Origin: Bacteroidales bacterium | GTDB taxonomy: Bacteria > Bacteroidota > Bacteroidia > Bacteroidales > P3 | NCBI GenBank assembly: GCA_016296345.1 | Contig: JAEDJL010000030.1 | Coordinates: forward strand, 1 to 25,424 | Reading direction: 5' to 3' | Length of the DNA: 25,424 nucleotides | Made by a program: the position numbers and the translations under genes | Notes under the pieces: model-generated | Told to the model about the DNA's origin: nothing | The model's input: only the letters and a program-made list of their open reading frames with translations | Databases searched by the model: none | In this document: positions 22,247 to 25,424 of the stretch, piece after piece | How the letters are laid out: each line of letters starts with the position of its first letter | Numbering within the stretch: position 1 is the stretch's first letter

Positions 22247-23800
22247 TTATTCTTGCTCTTCTATCTTAAAATCACTCCAACCGAATGCATTCTTGTAGGC
22301 ATCGGAAGTATTCTTCGGCACATATAGCACAATATTTTCTGCTCCACTTAATTGTCCGCTCACCTTCGGCGGAATAGTTGCATTGACTATTACAGACTTA
22401 AAACTATAAGCACGATACTGCATAAATTCTATTTCTTTCAAAGACGAAGGCAGTTCCAATGATTTCATATTGTCAAAATTCCAAAAGACCTCTGTGTTAA
22501 TCGTCTCAACACCCTCAGGGACACAATAACTCCTTCGAGAACAATTCGGAACAGAGTAAAGAATCTTTCCGTCTTTGGAGCATAACGCCCCTTCTACCAC
22601 ACTGAAATAAGGATTATCCGAAGCAACGCTAAACTCTTTGATGTGTGGGCTGTAAGAAAACACACCGTATGGAACTTTTTTGAGAGTTTTCGGCAAAAAG
22701 ACATCTGTCAATTCGGAAGAATCAACACCCAAACGCCATTCACCCTTAATTTCTTCCAAACCGTCATGTAGAATAAGGTGTTTCAATCCATCACTAAACG
22801 CAATAGCACTATACTCAATACTTCGTACATTGGAAGGTATCTCCAATGTACGAAGATTTGTTGTCCTTGAAAACATTCTCTCCGGTATCTCACTTATGCC
22901 CTTAGGTAAGTCTATATGCTCAATGTCTGAAAATCTAAATGCTAATTCTCCTATTGATGTTACTGTGTCCGGCAAAGTAATTCTGCGGATTTTGGAGCTT
23001 TCAAATGCTTGGTCTTCTATTTTTGTCAAACCTTGAGGTAAATCAATGCTTTCCAAGTTACTCTCCATAAAAGCTGAATATCCTATTACTTTTACAGAAG
23101 CAGGAACAACAAAATGTTTATATGGATATGCCGAAGGAAAGGCAACCAACTTTGAAAGGTCTTTGCTGTATATTACCCCGTCAATGACTGAAAAATATGG
23201 ATTGGCACTATCAACTTCATACGCCGCAATGCCGCACCCTGCAAAGCAACTGCCGTCAAGAGATTTTACAGAAGCCGGTATGTGAATGGATTTGATAGAC
23301 TCACAACAAGTAAAAGCAAGGTAATAAATTTCCTCCAAACCTTCAGGAAGATGTATATCTGTCAGTTGCGGACAACAATAAAAACCACCAACACGTTTCA
23401 GCCCTTCCGGCAACACAAGTGTTTTCAATGTATCTGAGTTGTCAAATCCCGAGTCTCCATCTTCCATTTCCTCAAATGTACTTTTAATTCCTTGTGGTAA
23501 AATACACGACTCTAATTGAGTACGACAACCAAAATATGGCAGTTCATCATCATCGACGTATGTTGCACTTCCCATATCAAGGTGCTTTAATGCAGGTGAG
23601 TTTTCCTCATCGGGACACCAATTATCATAATCATCATAACAACCTTCTATTCTACACATATCGTCCAAAACATCATCAAAATCCTCCTTCCCCAAAAAGC
23701 CTGTAATCTTTAACGATACAAGATTGTGTATTTCTTCTTCTGTCAAAAACTTAGACAAGGTATTAGCCTCACTAAGGTGAATGGTCTTGTGTTCTTTCAT
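22247..23800 (-). CDS. BspA-type leucine-rich repeat protein
   Basis: A 517-residue protein made mostly of Treponema-type leucine-rich repeats (LRR_5): recurring units such as LKTLVLPEGLKRVG, LTDIHLPEGLEEI, IKSIHIPASVKSL, IRRITLPDTVTSIG and LKSLELPSSLKEI, each about 22-24 residues. Two insertions, NPYFSVIDGVIYSKD and NPYFSVVEGALCSKD, are the usual BspA interruptions. The N-terminus (MKEHKTIHLSEANTLSKFL) has no signal peptide or lipobox. Unlike most BspA surface proteins, it therefore seems cytoplasmic as read, and there is no sorting domain at the C-terminus. It is convergent with the methyltransferase gene and may ride with it. The function is unknown; binding to other proteins is likely. 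Confidence 0.88.
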   Translation of the reverse strand: MKEHKTIHLSEANTLSKFLTEEEIHNLVSLKITGFLGKEDFDDVLDDMCRIEGCYDDYDNWCPDEENSPALKHLDMGSATYVDDDELPYFGCRTQLESCILPQGIKSTFEEMEDGDSGFDNSDTLKTLVLPEGLKRVGGFYCCPQLTDIHLPEGLEEIYYLAFTCCESIKSIHIPASVKSLDGSCFAGCGIAAYEVDSANPYFSVIDGVIYSKDLSKLVAFPSAYPYKHFVVPASVKVIGYSAFMESNLESIDLPQGLTKIEDQAFESSKIRRITLPDTVTSIGELAFRFSDIEHIDLPKGISEIPERMFSRTTNLRTLEIPSNVRSIEYSAIAFSDGLKHLILHDGLEEIKGEWRLGVDSSELTDVFLPKTLKKVPYGVFSYSPHIKEFSVASDNPYFSVVEGALCSKDGKILYSVPNCSRRSYCVPEGVETINTEVFWNFDNMKSLELPSSLKEIEFMQYRAYSFKSVIVNATIPPKVSGQLSGAENIVLYVPKNTSDAYKNAFGWSDFKIEEQE

Positions 23801-23849
23801 GGCTCTATATAGAATTTATTCGTAAATCAGATACTCAAATAAGCGATTA

Positions 23850-23880
23850 CAAATGTACAACATTTCTATAAATACGCACA
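23850..23880 (-). promoter_or_regulatory. Promoter of the leucine-rich repeat gene
   Basis: On the minus strand TGTG (23880-23877), 19 bases, then TACATTTG (23857-23850). One base of the -33 box differs from TTTG. The ATG is 49 bases downstream. Confidence 0.65.
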
Positions 23881-23946
23881 CTATTACCCCTTAAAGTTAG
23901 CTGATTATTTATTTGAATTCCCAGAAATAAAGCCTCCTGCAAGCAA

Positions 23947-23974
23947 ATTAAAAAGCCTGCGGTCGGTGAGGCTT
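23947..23974 (-). terminator. Likely terminator of hydE
   Basis: On the minus strand AAGCCT (23974-23969) pairs with AGGCTT (23958-23953), and TTTAATTT follows. It begins one base after the hydE stop codon. A longer alternative pairing with GAGGCTT near 23930 is also possible. Confidence 0.6.
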
Positions 23975-23975
23975 A

Positions 23976-25019
23976 CTATTCTATTGCCTTGAAGTCACCT
24001 CTGTCAATGACTAATTCGTAGCCTATGCGTTTCATTCTGTTTTGTAGGCAGAACCTGCACTCTGCTGCCTCCTCTCCTGTACAAATTTTGCTGTCGTACA
24101 ACGCATATTTCTTTCTCACACTCACCGGAGACAAATTTGGCATCACCACATTAGCACCTGCCAATATACCCTTCTCCCTTCCGCAAGCATCTATTGTTCC
24201 CAAAGCCGTTGTAGATGGTATCAAAGCATTGGGAATCATCAGCCTGAGTATTGCAATCAAAAAGGTGGTAAGCTCAAGTGTTCCCTTGCTCTCGTTGCGA
24301 AACGGAGTATCACAATGAGGGATAAATGGTCCAATGCCTATCATGTTTGGAGACAGCTCCTCAATAAATTTCAAGTCTTCTGCTATATTCTCTGTCGTTT
24401 GAAAAGGCGACCCCACCATAAAGCCTGTACCAACTTGATAACCAATCTCCTTTAAGTTTCTCAAACACTGCTTTCTATTCGTCAGAGACATCTTGTCGGG
24501 GTGCAGCTTTCGGTAATGGCTTTCAGTTGCCGTCTCATGACGAAGCAAATACCTGTCCACCCCTGCATTGAAAAACATAGAATAAGCCTCATAGCTCCTC
24601 TCTCCTATCGACAAAGTCAAAGCACAATCAGCAAATCGGCTCTTTATCTCTCTAATTATATCGGTTATAGTGTCATCTGAATAATACAAATCCTCACCAC
24701 CCTGCAAAACGAAAGTCCTGAAACCAAGTTCATAACCTGTTTCGCAACACTCTAAAATATCCTCTTTGGTCAGCCTGTACCTCTCGACCTTATTGTTCTC
24801 AGCCCTTATGCCGCAATAGTAACAATTATTCTTGCAGTGATTTGTAAACTCTATCAATCCACGAGTATATATCCTGTTGCCAAAATACTTATGAGCAATC
24901 TTTCTCGACTTCTCAAACAAATACTCACTCAACTCCTCATTCCTGTTATCAATCAGAGTAATAAACTCCTGCTTTGTAAGCGTTCGATTTAACTCCAACT
25001 TATCAACTAAATTCCTCAT
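23976..25019 (-). CDS. hydE: Radical SAM maturase HydE for [FeFe]-hydrogenase
   Basis: A 347-residue radical S-adenosylmethionine enzyme that helps build the diiron part of the [FeFe]-hydrogenase H-cluster, with HydG and HydF. LIEFTNHCKNNCYYCGIR carries the CxxxCxxC cluster site (Cys62, 66, 69). FVLQGGED, LSIGERSYE, HETATESHYRKLHP and GFMVGSPFQT are HydE landmarks. The C-terminal Cys313, Cys321 and Cys324 (C-x7-C-x2-C) match the extra cluster site of the Thermotoga enzyme. I chose ATG 25019 because GGAGG lies five bases upstream; GTG 25031 is possible and has its own AGGAG. Neither hydF, hydG nor a hydrogenase is in the window. Confidence 0.92.
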   Translation of the reverse strand: MRNLVDKLELNRTLTKQEFITLIDNRNEELSEYLFEKSRKIAHKYFGNRIYTRGLIEFTNHCKNNCYYCGIRAENNKVERYRLTKEDILECCETGYELGFRTFVLQGGEDLYYSDDTITDIIREIKSRFADCALTLSIGERSYEAYSMFFNAGVDRYLLRHETATESHYRKLHPDKMSLTNRKQCLRNLKEIGYQVGTGFMVGSPFQTTENIAEDLKFIEELSPNMIGIGPFIPHCDTPFRNESKGTLELTTFLIAILRLMIPNALIPSTTALGTIDACGREKGILAGANVVMPNLSPVSVRKKYALYDSKICTGEEAAECRFCLQNRMKRIGYELVIDRGDFKAIE

Positions 25020-25066
25020 CTGAACCTCCACAATGTTTATCTCCTAATTATTACCATTTGCAGCTG

Positions 25067-25097
25067 CAAAGATACTAATTTGAAACCAATTCACAAC
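25067..25097 (-). promoter_or_regulatory. Promoter of hydE
   Basis: On the minus strand GTTG (25097-25094), 19 bases, then TATCTTTG (25074-25067). It lies downstream of the small RNA's terminator, so hydE can be transcribed on its own. Confidence 0.7.
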
Positions 25098-25114
25098 CGA
25101 CAAATCCTATACAA

Positions 25115-25142
25115 ATAAAAAAGACCGCCAAAAAGACGGTCT
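25115..25142 (-). terminator. Intrinsic terminator of the small RNA candidate
   Basis: On the minus strand AGACCGTC (25142-25135) pairs with GGCGGTCT (25129-25122), 8 bp with one G-U wobble and a TTTTT loop. TTTTTATTTG follows. Confidence 0.85.
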
Positions 25143-25218
25143 AAAGATTGAGGAAATCAATAAAATGATTGGCGATATTGATTTTACAACTCCTTCCCTG
25201 TATGGAGTAACCTCAATT
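25115..25218 (-). ncRNA. Candidate structured small RNA or leader upstream of hydE
   Basis: A promoter at 25255-25225 and an intrinsic terminator at 25142-25115 bound a predicted transcript of about 100 nt. By eye it folds as a three-way junction. ATTGAGG closes with CCTCAAT. ACTCC pairs with GGAGT as one arm. AAATCAAT pairs with ATTGATTT (8 bp, 15-nt loop) as the other arm, which stacks directly on the closing stem. The terminator hairpin follows six bases later. No open reading frame of note lies on this strand. It does not match tmRNA, SRP RNA or 6S RNA as I know them. It may be a free small RNA, or a leader controlling hydE. Confidence 0.6.
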
Positions 25219-25224
25219 CGGTTG

Positions 25225-25255
25225 CAAAAATACGAAAAGTTTGAGAAACAACAAA
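25225..25255 (-). promoter_or_regulatory. Promoter of the small RNA candidate
   Basis: On the minus strand TTTG (25255-25252), exactly 19 bases, then TATTTTTG (25232-25225). This is a full match to the Bacteroidota consensus. It predicts a start near 25218-25220. Confidence 0.75.
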
Positions 25256-25385
25256 GAAATAGTGCAAAAACATCGACATAGAACATAGGCTTCTGATAAG
25301 TCCCTATGACTTCCTATTCTCTACCGAGCAACTATCTTTCTACCTATCTTGCAACGCTCTCTCTGTTCACCCGAAAGCAAAGGGC

Positions 25386-25422
25386 AAAAAAAAGAGAGCC
25401 TCACATTGCTGCAAGGCTCTCT
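25386..25422 (-). terminator. Terminator of a minus-strand gene beyond the right edge
   Basis: On the minus strand AGGCTCTCT and AGAGAGCCT (25422-25414 and 25401-25393) form a 9-bp stem with a 12-base loop, followed by a run of seven Ts. Its gene would end just outside the window. Between 25256 and 25385 I see nothing else. Confidence 0.85.
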
Positions 25423-25424
25423 GT

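Noticed and set aside
25165..25281. 38-codon plus-strand open frame opposite the small RNA candidate
   Set aside because: It lacks a promoter on that strand and overlaps the minus-strand promoter and structured stems; it is short enough to arise by chance.
25256..25385. Possible tRNA or other RNA gene near the right edge
   Set aside because: No cloverleaf pairing, no TTC-like arm and no CCA end could be made from either strand.

Overview
The window comes from a member of the Bacteroidota, most likely the order Bacteroidales. Four things point there. Several genes are preceded by the Bacteroidota-type promoter (a TTTG-like -33 box, about 19 bases, then TAnnTTTG). Two genes belong to type IX secretion (a PorQ-like protein and a cargo with a C-terminal sorting domain). 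Several families are typical of the phylum (DUF6029, Omp28-type lipoprotein, BatA-type VWA protein, DUF3078). Shine-Dalgarno sequences are mostly absent. I cannot name the genus.

Layout. 1-716 (minus): start of a secreted protein cut by the window edge. 1216-6009 (plus): five-gene operon with a long-chain polyprenyl diphosphate synthase, a TlpA-like thioredoxin, a DUF6029 outer-membrane protein, an Omp28-like lipoprotein and a small type IX cargo. 6289-9218 (plus): BatA-type membrane protein translationally coupled to a DUF3078 protein. 9221-9487 (minus): small ribbon-helix-helix-like protein, divergent from kdsA (9585-10388). 10489-12450 (plus): two related outer-membrane barrels, the second with a coiled coil and an OmpA domain. 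12581-13024 (plus): alkyltransferase-like protein. 13234-14280 (minus): porQ. 14429-16475 (plus): unrecognised cysteine/histidine-containing membrane protein and a MATE exporter. 16761-20092 (plus): yidC and nhaD. 20315-22158 (plus): an EcoRV-like restriction-modification pair. 22247-23800 (minus): BspA-type leucine-rich repeat protein. 23976-25019 (minus): hydE, preceded by what looks like a separate structured small RNA.

How the parts fit. Most of the window is envelope biology: lipid carrier and Kdo synthesis, membrane protein insertion, thiol chemistry in the periplasm, outer-membrane barrels and type IX secretion. The restriction-modification pair is the clearest acquired module. Its recognition loop is nearly identical to EcoRV's, and I found no GATATC anywhere in the window, which fits a long-resident, active system.

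The most unusual non-coding features are (1) a family of 13-bp palindromes, AAAACG[G/C]CGTTTT, arranged in short arrays with a period of 21 bp in five intergenic regions, and (2) a roughly 100-nt RNA candidate at 25115-25218 with its own promoter, a predicted three-way junction and an intrinsic terminator. Two unrelated proteins also carry textbook-like sliding-clamp binding motifs (QLSLF and QLDLF).
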